From a bacterium (lineage in GTDB: Bacteria; Myxococcota_A; Polyangia; Nannocystales; Nannocystaceae), in NCBI GenBank assembly GCA_024742475.1, contig JANSYI010000005.1, positions 1 through 64,000 of the forward strand: a DNA stretch of 64,000 bases, in the 5' to 3' direction. Made by a program: the position numbers and the translations under genes. Below, one piece after another: positions 34,789-43,616 of the stretch. The notes beneath the pieces were generated by a model, which had not been told where the DNA came from, made no database searches, and saw nothing but the letters and a program-made list of their open reading frames with translations. Numbering within the stretch: position 1 is the stretch's first letter; each line of letters starts with the position of its first letter.

Positions 34789-35865
34789 CTACTTCGTGGG
34801 CCACAAGCTACGCACCCACTTCGCCAGCAGGGCCACGCCGCCTGGTGCCTCTTCGACCTCACAGGCACGGAACGACGCCTCGAGCACCTCGGGGTCCACA
34901 CCGTCGCGCAGCCCGATCGTGACGAACTGGGAGTGCTTCTTTGCGTCACCCCAATACTCGCCGAGCTCGACCTCCACGCGCCGCCCCACCACCTGCACCA
35001 CCACGCGACGGTTGGGCTCGCCCTGCACGTACAGCAACCCCTTGGCCCGATAGACGCCGACCGGCAGCGCGTCGAGGGCCGCGCGCACGCGGTCGGGCTG
35101 CAGCGGACGGTCGCTCGTGAAGCTCCACGTCGCGTAGACGGTGTCGTGGGCTTCGTGGGCATGTCCGCCCTCCGTCGTCGCGGCATGCACGTGCACATCA
35201 GCCGGCTCGGGCAGATGTTTCGAGGGATCGAAGCGACCCGTACCCAAGAGCAGGTCGAAGTCCACGTTGCCTCGCACCGACTCCAGGATGCGAACGCCGG
35301 GCACGGTCTCGAGCACCCGAGACTTCACCGCAGCGATCTGGTCGTCGTCCACGAGGTCGACCTTATTGAGCACCACCAGATCGGCCACGGCGAGCTGATG
35401 CAGCGCGAGCGGCTCATCGCGAAACTCGAGCGTCATCATCTGCTCCGCGTCGACCACCACCACGGCGGCGTCGATGTCGACGATGTCATACAGGCGCGCC
35501 TCCTCGAACCCGCGCAGCACTGCCGCTGGGTCCGACACGCCGCTGCACTCGATGATCACGTGCTCGGGCGCGTCATCTCGATGAAGCAGTCGAAACAGCG
35601 TCAGCAGGAGGTCGTCGCGAATGGTGCAGCAGATGCAGCCGTTGGCCAGCGTGACCGTGTCGCCGTCGGTGCTCGCCACGAGCTCGGCGTCGATGTTGAT
35701 CTCGCCGAAGTCGTTGACGATGACTCCGACGCGAACCCCGTGTTCGGCTCGGACGAGCGCATTGAGCAGCGTCGTCTTTCCCGCGCCGAGAAAGCCAGCG
35801 AGCAGGGTGAGCTTGACGGTGGGCAGCTGCTCCACGGGCTCGACGTGCACGACCATCGCGGCCAT
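34789..35865 (-). CDS. CobW/ZNG1-type G3E GTPase (metallochaperone)
   Basis: A 358-residue G3E GTPase. Walker A is GFLGAGKTTLLN, the metal-binding signature is CICC in LANGCICCTIRDD, NKVDL gives guanine specificity, and ECSGVSDP is the switch region. A His-rich loop (HVHAATTEGGHAHEAHD) lies before the C-terminal CobW_C domain. Family members insert or traffic zinc, cobalt or other metals in the cytoplasm. The upstream Zur-regulated genes that often mark zinc-type members are not present. ATG 35865 was chosen among three close in-frame ATGs. Confidence 0.9.
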   Translation of the reverse strand: MAAMVVHVEPVEQLPTVKLTLLAGFLGAGKTTLLNALVRAEHGVRVGVIVNDFGEINIDAELVASTDGDTVTLANGCICCTIRDDLLLTLFRLLHRDDAPEHVIIECSGVSDPAAVLRGFEEARLYDIVDIDAAVVVVDAEQMMTLEFRDEPLALHQLAVADLVVLNKVDLVDDDQIAAVKSRVLETVPGVRILESVRGNVDFDLLLGTGRFDPSKHLPEPADVHVHAATTEGGHAHEAHDTVYATWSFTSDRPLQPDRVRAALDALPVGVYRAKGLLYVQGEPNRRVVVQVVGRRVEVELGEYWGDAKKHSQFVTIGLRDGVDPEVLEASFRACEVEEAPGGVALLAKWVRSLWPTK

Positions 35866-35931
35866 GTAGCGCGCGCAGGCTGGCGGGGGCGAGCGCAGTG
35901 CGACGATATGTCGCACCTTCGGTCCGCCGCG

Positions 35932-36684
35932 TCAGCCCGCGTGTCGGCGCAGCTTCCACTCGATGCGCGAGGTGGCAAGGCGAATCTTCTCGGCAACCAC
36001 CCCGGGCGCTTCGCCCTGCAGGTCACTCATCCGCGCGTGCGCGGTGCAGACGGTCTTGACGTCATGGCAGCGCTCGGCGAGCAGCCCTGCCCACCGCCGA
36101 AAGGCGCCCGCGGCGTCGGGCCCGGGCTCGAGCGCCTTGCCCAGCGTGGGGTGCCAGTGCAGGCGCCCACCCCACGGCAGCGGGAGCCAGCTGAGCGTGT
36201 CGTCGACGTGCAGCGTGCCGCTGGGGCGGTGGATCGCCAGCACCGACGAGAAGTGCACGTGGGGATCGTCCGTGACCAGCTGTACGCCCGCGGGGACGTG
36301 AAACTCGAACGCGGACTCGAAGCGATCGCCAAACCCGTCGTCCTCGGGGTGCTCGGGCTCCCAGCCGATGTCGCCGCATTCGCTGTGGTGGCGCTTCGTT
36401 CCGTAGAACTTCGCGTCGGGGAACATCGTGCGGGCGGCCGACACGTGCAGCGTGTGGAAGGGATGCAGGTTGACCACCGCCTGCACGGCCTTGCCTCCGT
36501 CGGTCAGCGCGAGCACCCGCTCACGGACCTCGTCCTCGAGCCCGTAGCTGTCGAGCATCACGAATGCGCCCGAGGGCAGCCGGACCAGCGAGCACTGCGT
36601 CTGCACGTCGAGCAGCCCCAGCACTTTGAACGCCCCGCGGATGTTCCAGAAGTCGTCTGAGATCTGGATGATGTCGTGGCTCAT
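35932..36684 (-). CDS. Metallo-beta-lactamase-like hydrolase
   Basis: A 250-residue protein with a strand-rich N-terminus (WNIRGAFKVLGLLDVQTQCSLVRL), then NLHPFHTLHVSAARTMFP in the place of the HxHxDH motif, HVHFSSVLAIH in the middle, and TVCTAHAR near the end. His spacing follows a metallo-beta-lactamase fold, but the classic HxHxDH is replaced by HPFHTLH, so metal binding may differ. Some members of this divergent group are annotated DUF4336. The CobW-type metallochaperone gene is directly downstream (66 bp), and delivery of metal to this protein is an attractive but untested idea. Confidence 0.6.
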   Translation of the reverse strand: MSHDIIQISDDFWNIRGAFKVLGLLDVQTQCSLVRLPSGAFVMLDSYGLEDEVRERVLALTDGGKAVQAVVNLHPFHTLHVSAARTMFPDAKFYGTKRHHSECGDIGWEPEHPEDDGFGDRFESAFEFHVPAGVQLVTDDPHVHFSSVLAIHRPSGTLHVDDTLSWLPLPWGGRLHWHPTLGKALEPGPDAAGAFRRWAGLLAERCHDVKTVCTAHARMSDLQGEAPGVVAEKIRLATSRIEWKLRRHAG

Positions 36685-36782
36685 CGGCGTCGTCTCGGGT
36701 CGGGTCTATACCCTGAGCGCTCGTGCGCAACGCATGCCCGCTCCAAACTCGACAGTGTGCCACCGTACGCTAGGTCGGCAAG

Positions 36783-37001
36783 GTGAGCACGACATACGCA
36801 GAAGGCACCAAAGTGAAGTGGAACTGGGGGAACGGCACGGGGACGGGCACCGTGAAGGACAGCTTCACGCAGAAAGTCACCCGCACGATCGACGGTACCG
36901 AGGTCACCCGCAACGCCGACGAGGACAACCCGGCCTACATGGTCGAGCAGGAGGACGGGGACCGGGTGCTCAAGTCCCACTCCGAGCTGGAGAAGGCTTG
37001 A
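36783..37001 (+). CDS. DUF2945-family (hypervirulence-associated TUDOR-like) small protein
   Basis: A 72-residue protein from GTG. The pattern GTKVKWNWGNGTGTGTV at the start, EDNPAYMVEQEDGDRVLKSHSEL at the end, and the size match DUF2945, a small TUDOR/SH3-like fold seen in many bacteria and fungi. Function in bacteria is not established. It is divergent from the metallo-hydrolase gene across 98 bp and convergent with the baeRF gene (13 bp). Confidence 0.8.
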   Translation: MSTTYAEGTKVKWNWGNGTGTGTVKDSFTQKVTRTIDGTEVTRNADEDNPAYMVEQEDGDRVLKSHSELEKA

Positions 37002-37014
37002 GCACCCTGCCCAG

Positions 37015-38229
37015 CTAGAAGCGGAGGATGGCCGCAGCGACCGAGCCGCCCGGCAGCGACGATTCGTCGACGGGCAGGACCCGCCCGCCACGCTGCAGCA
37101 CGTACTGCACCGCCACGTCGAGCAGGTCCTGGTCTCCGGCCTGCCGTTCGTCGTTCATCACGAGCGTGTCGTTCTCGGGCTCGTAGGTTCCCCATGCGCG
37201 CGTCGTCGCGGACACGAGCAGGGACTCGACGCCTCCGCGAAACGCCTGCCGGAGAATGTCGCTGAGGTCCGAAGAGATGCCCTCGGTGGGGCCGGTCTCG
37301 AGCCGATTCAACGCGCCGGTACGCTCGGCGACGACCAACGGCTGCACCCGCGACCAGGCCGCTTCGTGCAGCGACTCCATCGAGTAGCCACCCGGGTCGC
37401 CTTCGATCGCATGGGGGGCGAGCTGCAGGTCGCCTGCGTACCGGCGAAACTCCGCGACCGTGCGCTCGACCGCAGCGACGACCACGGGGAGCTTCGCGTC
37501 GGAGAGCGCGCCCGGGAGCGCCTCGGCGACGCTGCGCACGAACTGCTTCAGCTCGAAGTCACGATCGTCATGGCCCTTGCCGTGCCCATGAAAGATCGCC
37601 GCGCCGTCGTGGCCCACCGACCGGTGCTGCAGGCTGGGCTCTTCGGCCTCGCCGCCGACCACCGCAAACATGTTGGCGGGGATGTCGCCCAGAGGCCGCT
37701 GCTCGAGGTGGCTGCGCGAGCCTTCGAAGAGCCCGACGGAGTCTCGGCTGATCGCGATCACGGCAAACCTGTCGGCCATCGTCAGCGCGAGGAGCGGACG
37801 TACGCGCCAGCGGTCCCCCACCGAGACCGACGCCTCGAGCGGGTATGGAACCTTGAACGCATGGAACTGCGAGGGGCCCAGCAACAGGCACAGGCCCTGG
37901 CCGCCGTGGTTCCAGAACTGCTCGTCTTCCAAGAGCGACCGGGCGGGCGCGAGCCGCTTGCGCGCGGCGAGCTCGTCGTCGCCGAAGCTGCCGAGCGCGG
38001 CCTGGGCCTCGTCGAGGAGCGAGCGCAGGCGCACAGGGTCTTGTCGGATGTCGATGCCTCGCTCGTGGGTGGGCATCGTGATCGTGACCCTGGGGCCCTC
38101 GCCGGGCGCGGCCAGCGACCGCAGCTGCTCTGCGCTGACTTCGGTCTGCGACGGGTCACCTTGCGGAATCTCGAGTCGGCGCCACGCTCGGACGCTCGGG
38201 GGCGTGATTTTTTCTGAGACGCTGCTCAT
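37015..38229 (-). CDS. Bacterial archaeo-eukaryotic release factor family (baeRF) protein
   Basis: A 404-residue protein. The N-terminal part contains VTITMPTHERG and LLDEAQAALGSFG, and the C-terminal domain closes with DVAVQYVLQRGGRVLPVDESSLPGGSVAAAIL, the eRF1 domain-3-like end typical of bacterial baeRF proteins. Family members are thought to act on stalled ribosomes, but most are uncharacterised. The eRF1 GGQ motif is not present; the only near match, NHGGQGL around residue 104, is not in the expected loop and should not be over-read. ATG 38229 starts a compact protein; the open frame upstream looks non-coding. Confidence 0.7.
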   Translation of the reverse strand: MSSVSEKITPPSVRAWRRLEIPQGDPSQTEVSAEQLRSLAAPGEGPRVTITMPTHERGIDIRQDPVRLRSLLDEAQAALGSFGDDELAARKRLAPARSLLEDEQFWNHGGQGLCLLLGPSQFHAFKVPYPLEASVSVGDRWRVRPLLALTMADRFAVIAISRDSVGLFEGSRSHLEQRPLGDIPANMFAVVGGEAEEPSLQHRSVGHDGAAIFHGHGKGHDDRDFELKQFVRSVAEALPGALSDAKLPVVVAAVERTVAEFRRYAGDLQLAPHAIEGDPGGYSMESLHEAAWSRVQPLVVAERTGALNRLETGPTEGISSDLSDILRQAFRGGVESLLVSATTRAWGTYEPENDTLVMNDERQAGDQDLLDVAVQYVLQRGGRVLPVDESSLPGGSVAAAILRF

Positions 38230-38383
38230 GGTGACGGCCTGACTCAGCAAGGCCAGCTCGCAACCGCGAGCCTCGTCGTCAAAACTGGCGACAGAGACTC
38301 CGACAACGCGGCCGCGACGATGGAGAACCCTCGCCATTTCGGCGGGATGAAGCTGGCTCGGTTCTCGCAAAGACAGCGTCTGG

Positions 38384-39535
38384 ATGCTGCCGTACAGCCG
38401 CCAGTCGATCAGCGACACCGACATCGAAGCCGTCGTCGACGCGCTTCGAGGAGACTGGCTCACGCAGGGGCCGATGGTGGCCCGATACGAAACCTCGCTG
38501 GCCGAAGCCTGTGGCGCGCACGGTTGCGTCGCCGTCTCGAGCGGGACCGCGGCGCTCCACCTCGCGTACGCGTCGCTCGGGCTCGGCCCCGGTGACGAGG
38601 TGATCACCACGCCCATCACCTTCTCCGCCACCGCCAACGCGGCATGTCTGCAGGGCGCCACGCCCGTGTTCGCCGACGTCGAACCCGACACGGGCAACCT
38701 CGACCTCGACTCGGTCGCCTCGAAGATCACCGATCGCACGGTGGGCATCGCAGCGGTGCACTACGGCGGCCTGCCCGTCGACCTCGCGGGCATCGCCGAC
38801 CTCGCCCGCACGCGAGGCCTGTGGGTGGTCGAAGATGCCTGCCACGCCCTCGGCGCGAGCTACGACGGCGCCCCGATTGGGGACGGACGCTTCAGCGATG
38901 CGACCGTATTGAGCACGCACGCGATCAAGAACATCACCACGGGCGAAGGTGGCGCCGTGCTCTCGCGCCGGGCCGATGTGCTCGAGCGCTGCGCCCTGCT
39001 CCGCAGCCACGGCATCGACAAGCGCGCGGGCGACCCCGACGCGCCGTGGTCCTACGACATGCTGGCGCTCGGCTGGAACTACCGGATCACCGATCTCCAG
39101 TGCGCGCTCGGGCTCTCGCAGCTCGCGCGGCTGGACGCGTGGATCGAGCGCCGTCGCGAGCTTGCCGGGCTGTACGCCCATCACCTCGCGCGCCGCCTTG
39201 GCGACGCCGTGCGGCCCCAGGCCGGCCGAGCGGGCCGACGCAACGCCCACCACCTGATGTCCACGCGCATCGACTTCGACGGCCTCGATCGGACCCGTGC
39301 CGACGTGATGCGGGGCTTGCGAAGCGAGGGGATCGCCACACAAGTGCACTACATCCCCGTGCCGACCCTCCACTACTACCGCGAACGATTCGGCGACCAG
39401 CCCCGGGCCGGTGCCGATCGTTTCTACCGCCAGCAGCTCAGCCTGCCCCTGTTTGCCGACATGCGGGAAGACGACGTGATTCACGTCGTGTCGGCGCTCG
39501 AACGACAACTCGTCGGAGATGCCCATGGATCGTGA
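38384..39535 (+). CDS. pseC: UDP-4-amino-4,6-dideoxy-N-acetyl-beta-L-altrosamine transaminase
   Basis: A 383-residue DegT/DnrJ/EryC1-type PLP aminotransferase. It begins PYSRQSISDTDIEAV, as PseC does, contains SSGTAALHLAY, and carries the PLP Lys-182 in STHAIKNITTGEGG, next to the position known for H. pylori PseC. It transfers an amino group from glutamate to the 4-keto product of PseB, the second step of pseudaminic acid synthesis in the cytoplasm. It is the first of ten overlapping genes. The 154 bp upstream, shared with the divergent baeRF gene, should hold the operon promoter. Confidence 0.92.
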   Translation: MLPYSRQSISDTDIEAVVDALRGDWLTQGPMVARYETSLAEACGAHGCVAVSSGTAALHLAYASLGLGPGDEVITTPITFSATANAACLQGATPVFADVEPDTGNLDLDSVASKITDRTVGIAAVHYGGLPVDLAGIADLARTRGLWVVEDACHALGASYDGAPIGDGRFSDATVLSTHAIKNITTGEGGAVLSRRADVLERCALLRSHGIDKRAGDPDAPWSYDMLALGWNYRITDLQCALGLSQLARLDAWIERRRELAGLYAHHLARRLGDAVRPQAGRAGRRNAHHLMSTRIDFDGLDRTRADVMRGLRSEGIATQVHYIPVPTLHYYRERFGDQPRAGADRFYRQQLSLPLFADMREDDVIHVVSALERQLVGDAHGS

Positions 39536-40523
39536 CTCGAAACTACGCGCGCTGATGTCATCGCTGGACGGAAAGTGCGTCCTGGTCACCGGAGGGACGG
39601 GATCGTTCGGCCGCGCGTTCGTGCAGGCCGCGCTCGCCCACTCCGACGTGGCGAAGATCATCGTGTTCTCGCGCGACGAACAAAAGCACTACGCCCTGGG
39701 ACAGCAAGTTCGCGACCCGCGGCTGCGCTGCTTCGTGGGCGACATTCGTGACCGCGACCGCCTGAGGTCGGCGTTTCGCAACGTGGACATCATCGTGCAC
39801 GCCGCCGCGATGAAGCACGTGCCGATCTGCGAGTACAACCCGCTCGAGGCGATCCACACCAACATCACGGGCGCGAAGAATCTGATCGAGATGGCGATCG
39901 AGTGCGGAGTCAGCCGCGTCGTCGCTTTGTCCACCGACAAGGCCGTCGCGCCCGCCAACCTCTACGGCGCCACGAAGCTGTGCATGGAGCGACTCCTCAT
40001 CGCAGCCAACGCGTACTCGGGCGACCTCCCCACCCGTTTCTCGGTCGTTCGCTACGGCAACGTGATGGGCAGCGCCGGGAGCGTGATCCCGCTGTTCGAA
40101 AAACAGCGAGATCGCGGTTGCCTGACAATCACGGACAAGCGCATGACCCGGTTTTGGATCAGCATGAACGGCGCGATGCAGCTGGTGCTGCAGGCGTTGC
40201 GCATGATGCAGGGCGGCGAGGTCTTCGTGCCCAAGCTTCCGACCACCGACATCGAGACGCTGGCCGAAGCCATCGCGCCCGGAGTGCCCCGCGAGGAGAT
40301 CGGCATCCGTCCCGGAGAGAAGCTGCACGAGACCCTGATCTCGCCCGAAGAGGCCGCACGCACGGTCGATCTGGGCGAGGTGCTGATGATCCAGCCCGAC
40401 TTTGGTGACGCGCGGCCCGCATCGGGCGAGCCCGTCAACGACGACTTCTATTACGCGAGTGATCGGGAGGACCTCCGCCTGACGCTCGCCGCGACGCGAG
40501 ACCTCCTCGCCGCGATGCCATGA
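39519..40523 (+). CDS. pseB: UDP-N-acetylglucosamine 4,6-dehydratase (inverting)
   Basis: A 334-residue SDR. The nucleotide motif TGGTGSFGRAF begins near residue 23, and the active-site stretch STDKAVAPANLYGATK has the Thr-Asp-Lys and Tyr-x3-Lys of inverting C5 epimerase-dehydratases such as FlaA1/PseB. It dehydrates UDP-GlcNAc with C5 inversion, the first pathway step. Two starts are possible (39519 or 39525); both overlap the pseC 3' end. The C-terminal half (PGEKLHETLIS) is complete. Gene order pseC-pseB is the reverse of the reaction order. Confidence 0.93.
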   Translation: MPMDRDSKLRALMSSLDGKCVLVTGGTGSFGRAFVQAALAHSDVAKIIVFSRDEQKHYALGQQVRDPRLRCFVGDIRDRDRLRSAFRNVDIIVHAAAMKHVPICEYNPLEAIHTNITGAKNLIEMAIECGVSRVVALSTDKAVAPANLYGATKLCMERLLIAANAYSGDLPTRFSVVRYGNVMGSAGSVIPLFEKQRDRGCLTITDKRMTRFWISMNGAMQLVLQALRMMQGGEVFVPKLPTTDIETLAEAIAPGVPREEIGIRPGEKLHETLISPEEAARTVDLGEVLMIQPDFGDARPASGEPVNDDFYYASDREDLRLTLAATRDLLAAMP

Positions 40524-41518
40524 CCATGCAGCCCACACCCCACTTCGTCTTTCGCTGCGACGCCGGCCCGCGAGCTGGTGCGGGCCACTTCATGCGCCAG
40601 CTCGCGGTCGCGCAGCACGCCAAGCGGCACGGTTCGGTCACCGTCCTCGTTCCCAGCGAAGGCCGAGTGCTGCTCGAACACCTCGACCCGGAGATCCGCG
40701 GGTTCGTGCTTCACGACCAGCAGCCGCTCGACGAGGCGGCGTGGATGCTGGAGACGTTTGGGCCCTCGGCGATCTACGTGGTCGACAGCTATCGGCTCCC
40801 GCCCGAGTACTACGACGCGCTCGCTCGTCGCAGCCGATCCGTGGTGTTCGATGACGGCGAGCGTGACCTGCCCGCCGCGCTGACCGTCCGGCCACGCCCC
40901 GGGAGCTCTGCCCGCGCGTCGGTGCTCGAGGGGTGCGCGTACATCCCGGTGCGACAGAACTTCTCGCGGCGCACCACGACGCGCGGCGCCCGAAACCTCG
41001 TCGTCAGCTTCGGCGCCTCCGACCCCACCGGCGCCACCGCCACCGCGCTCTCGCGCCTTCCGGCAGAGACACTGGGCGACTGGCGTCTGACCGTCGTCCA
41101 CGGCCCGCTCGCGTCCTGTGACGATCTCGGGCTGGAGCGACTCCGTGATGGGGGCTGGACGATCGACGTGGTGCGCTCGCCCGACATGCCCTCGCTCTTG
41201 GCGACCGCCGACGCTGCAGTCGTTGCCGCCGGCTCGATCGTCTGGGAGCTGGCGGCCGTTGGCGTACCCACGGCCGCCTTTGCCGTCGTAGACAATCAGG
41301 CGCGCAACGCCCGATGGCTGAGCGAGCACCGATGCATTGCGGGCGGCTGGCGCTTGGGCGCGCGCCCGATCATGGAGTCGGCCGACCTCATCGCTTTCCT
41401 GACCAACGCCCAGTGGCGAGAGTCTCTCGTCGACACGTTGTCCGGACAGATCGACGGAAGCGGGGGGCGGCGCGTGGTCGAAGCCGCGCTGGCGCTCGAT
41501 TCGGGGGGGTCTCGGTGA
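40520..41518 (+). CDS. pseG: UDP-2,4-diacetamido-2,4,6-trideoxy-beta-L-altropyranose hydrolase
   Basis: A 332-residue GT-B-fold hydrolase. RCDAGPRAGAGHFMRQLAVA is the PseG start, with the catalytic His in GAGH. A second-domain UDP-binding region contains FGASDPTGAT and AAVVAAGSIVWELAAVGVPT. It removes UDP from UDP-diacetamido-altrose. The ATG overlaps the pseB stop (ATGA). Its presence distinguishes this pathway from legionaminic and sialic acid routes, which use hydrolysing 2-epimerases instead. Confidence 0.92.
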   Translation: MTMQPTPHFVFRCDAGPRAGAGHFMRQLAVAQHAKRHGSVTVLVPSEGRVLLEHLDPEIRGFVLHDQQPLDEAAWMLETFGPSAIYVVDSYRLPPEYYDALARRSRSVVFDDGERDLPAALTVRPRPGSSARASVLEGCAYIPVRQNFSRRTTTRGARNLVVSFGASDPTGATATALSRLPAETLGDWRLTVVHGPLASCDDLGLERLRDGGWTIDVVRSPDMPSLLATADAAVVAAGSIVWELAAVGVPTAAFAVVDNQARNARWLSEHRCIAGGWRLGARPIMESADLIAFLTNAQWRESLVDTLSGQIDGSGGRRVVEAALALDSGGSR

Positions 41519-42540
41519 GCCGCTTCTCTGACCGACGCCACTGCTACGTCATCGCCGAGGCCGGCAGCAACCACGACGGCCGCTACGCGCAGGCCGAAGC
41601 GCTGATCGACGCCGCTGCCGATGCGGGCGCCGACGCCGTGAAGTTTCAGATGTTCAAGGCGTCGCGGCTATACACGCGCGACGCGGGGCGCAGCGAGTAC
41701 CTGGGCCGGGAAGAGTCGATCTACGACATCATCGAAGCGATGGAGATGCCCCCGGAGTGGCTGCCCGGGCTGGCTCGACTCGCCGAGGATGCCGATCTCG
41801 ACTTCCTCGTGTCCGCGTTCGACGAGGCATCCCTCGCGCTCGTGGATCCCTTCGTGCCCGTGCACAAGTGTGCGAGCTACGAGATGACACACCTGCCGCT
41901 CGTGCGCGCCATGGCGAGGACGGGCAAGCCGCTGATCATGTCGACGGGTACCGCGGACCTGCTCGAGGTCGCCAACTCGTTGAGCGCGGCCGAGGCCGCC
42001 GGAGTCGCCGAGGCGGTCTTGCTGCAGTGCACCGCCGCCTATCCCACGCCGCCCTCGCAGGTGAACGTTCGCGCGATGACCGAGCTGCGTCGCCTTGGCG
42101 TCGCGGTGGGGCTCTCCGACCACTCGCGCGATCCCGAGGTGGCGCCGTGTGCCGCCGTCGCGCTGGGTGCACGGGTCATCGAGAAGCACTTCACGCTGTC
42201 GAACCGTCTGTCCGGGCCCGACCACGCGTTCGCAGTTGAGCCCGACGAGCTTCGCCGCATGGTGAGCAGGATCCGAGAGACGGAGACGGTGCTCGGGCAC
42301 GGCCGCAAGGAGGTGCTCGGGGTCGAAGCCGAGCTGCGAAGCTTCGCGCGCCGCTCGATTTTCACGACCAAGCCGGTCGCGCCAGGCGAGACGCTGGGGC
42401 CGGACAACCTCGCGATCCTCCGCTGTGGGACCAAGCACCCCGGCCTGGAGCCGAGCGAGTGGGAGTCGGTGCTCGGAAAGATCGCCGCCCACGAGCTGCC
42501 CGCCGGACGCGGCCTGCGGAGGGACGATGTCGCAGCCTGA
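41515..42540 (+). CDS. pseI: Pseudaminic acid synthase (NeuB family)
   Basis: A 341-residue NeuB-family enzyme starting at GTG inside the pseG stop. The TIM-barrel part carries YVIAEAGSNHDG, KFQMFKA, STGTADLLEV, GLSDHSRDP and VIEKHFTLS. The C-terminal SAF (antifreeze-like) domain begins RRSIFTTKPVAPGETL. It condenses the free 6-deoxy sugar with phosphoenolpyruvate to form the nine-carbon acid. NeuB, LegI and PseI look alike; assignment to PseI rests on the surrounding pseB/C/G genes. Confidence 0.9.
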   Translation: MSRFSDRRHCYVIAEAGSNHDGRYAQAEALIDAAADAGADAVKFQMFKASRLYTRDAGRSEYLGREESIYDIIEAMEMPPEWLPGLARLAEDADLDFLVSAFDEASLALVDPFVPVHKCASYEMTHLPLVRAMARTGKPLIMSTGTADLLEVANSLSAAEAAGVAEAVLLQCTAAYPTPPSQVNVRAMTELRRLGVAVGLSDHSRDPEVAPCAAVALGARVIEKHFTLSNRLSGPDHAFAVEPDELRRMVSRIRETETVLGHGRKEVLGVEAELRSFARRSIFTTKPVAPGETLGPDNLAILRCGTKHPGLEPSEWESVLGKIAAHELPAGRGLRRDDVAA

Positions 42541-43012
42541 GGTCGCCCTCCGCGACGCCACCTGGGCGGAGGCACGCCAGGTGTGGTCGTGGAACAACGC
42601 GCCCGACGTCCGCCGAGCGTCGCTCGACTCCGAGCCAATCGCGCTCGAGGACCACGAGCGCTGGTACCGAGCCAAGCTGGGCGATGCCGCCTATCACATA
42701 TGGATCGCTCGCGCCGACGGGGACGACGTGGGCGTGGTGCGGGTCGAAGAGAACCGACAGGGCGTGGGCGTCGTCTCGATCGCCCTCGATGCCTCCGCGC
42801 GAGGACGCGGACTCGGACGCCGCGCCCTGGCAGGCGCGTGCCGAGCGTACTTCCAGCGGCGCCCCGGCGGCGCACTGGAGGCCTGGATTCACGACGCCAA
42901 CGAGGCGAGCCTGCGGTGCTTCGAGCGCTGCGGGTTCGCACGGGCGAGGACCGACCTTCGAGGAGGCCGGATCTTCGTCATGTACCGCTTGCAAGAGGAG
43001 CCGACGGGATGA
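42527..43012 (+). CDS. GNAT N-acetyltransferase (PseH-like)
   Basis: A 161-residue GNAT protein. The acetyl-CoA loop is SARGRGLGRRALAGA, with flanking strands VGVVSIAL and ALEAWIHDANEASLRCFERCGFA, the usual C-terminal NxxSxxxxxxxGF motif. In pseudaminic acid synthesis the third step is N4-acetylation of the UDP-amino sugar by PseH, and no other acetyltransferase is in the operon, so this is the likely PseH. Another acyl group is possible. It overlaps the pseI 3' end by 14 bp, with GGAGGGA before the ATG, and overlaps the methylase gene by 4 bp. Confidence 0.8.
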   Translation: MSQPEVALRDATWAEARQVWSWNNAPDVRRASLDSEPIALEDHERWYRAKLGDAAYHIWIARADGDDVGVVRVEENRQGVGVVSIALDASARGRGLGRRALAGACRAYFQRRPGGALEAWIHDANEASLRCFERCGFARARTDLRGGRIFVMYRLQEEPTG

Positions 43013-43611
43013 ACACGACGCAGCTGGACATATGGACCTCCGATTTCGGGGCGCACTACACCGAACGCAACGACCGGGAGCTACCCGCGCGCCGTGGCGC
43101 ATGGGGCCACATGCTCAGCGATGTGCACACCTCATCCATCCTCGAGGTGGGCTGCAACGTCGGCTGGAACCTGAGCTACCTGCGCGACCTCGGTCGCGAT
43201 GGCCTCGCGGGGGTCGAGCCGCAGTCCGGGGCGGTCGCGCGAGCCAAGAAGCGTCTGCCCGAGTGCGACATTCGTCGTGGCAACGCGTTCGATCTTCCGT
43301 TCTCGGACGCGAGCTTCGACCTGGTGTTCACCTCGGGCGTCCTCATTCACATCCACCCCGACGACCTGAAGGCCGCGATGGACGAGATGTATCGGGTCAG
43401 CCGTCGTTACGTCCTCTACGTCGAGTACGACGCCCCTGAAGAGACCTCGATCGCCTACCGAGGCGTCAGTGATGCGCTGTGGAAGCGAGACCACGAGGCG
43501 GCGTGGTCCACCGCTCACCCAGACCTCCAGGTCGTGCGGCGCGGGCATTGGGGCATGGTCGACGGCTACGACAGCTGCGGCTGGTGCCTCTTCGAGAAGG
43601 CGCTGGGTTGA
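43009..43611 (+). CDS. Pseudaminic-acid-biosynthesis-associated SAM-dependent methylase
   Basis: A 200-residue class I methyltransferase. The SAM-binding motif is ILEVGCNVGWNLSYL, followed by AGVEPQSGAV (acidic residue of motif II) and DLPFSDASFDLVFTSGVLIH. The GCNxGxNL form is that of the pseudaminic-acid-associated methylase family (TIGR03587-like). Its acceptor is unknown even in better-studied species; it may methylate the sugar or its carrier. It sits between the acetyltransferase and the Maf gene with a 4-bp overlap upstream. Confidence 0.8.
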   Translation: MNTTQLDIWTSDFGAHYTERNDRELPARRGAWGHMLSDVHTSSILEVGCNVGWNLSYLRDLGRDGLAGVEPQSGAVARAKKRLPECDIRRGNAFDLPFSDASFDLVFTSGVLIHIHPDDLKAAMDEMYRVSRRYVLYVEYDAPEETSIAYRGVSDALWKRDHEAAWSTAHPDLQVVRRGHWGMVDGYDSCGWCLFEKALG

Positions 43612-43616
43612 GGACG

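Noticed and set aside
37860-37960. A GGQ motif in the baeRF-type protein (NHGGQGL)
   Set aside because: The three residues are there, but not in the context or position of the eRF1 catalytic loop, so I do not infer peptide release activity from them.
41515-42540. Assignment of the NeuB-family gene to sialic or legionaminic acid synthesis
   Set aside because: No hydrolysing UDP-GlcNAc 2-epimerase (NeuC/LegG) is present, while inverting PseB and PseG are, which is specific to the pseudaminic route.
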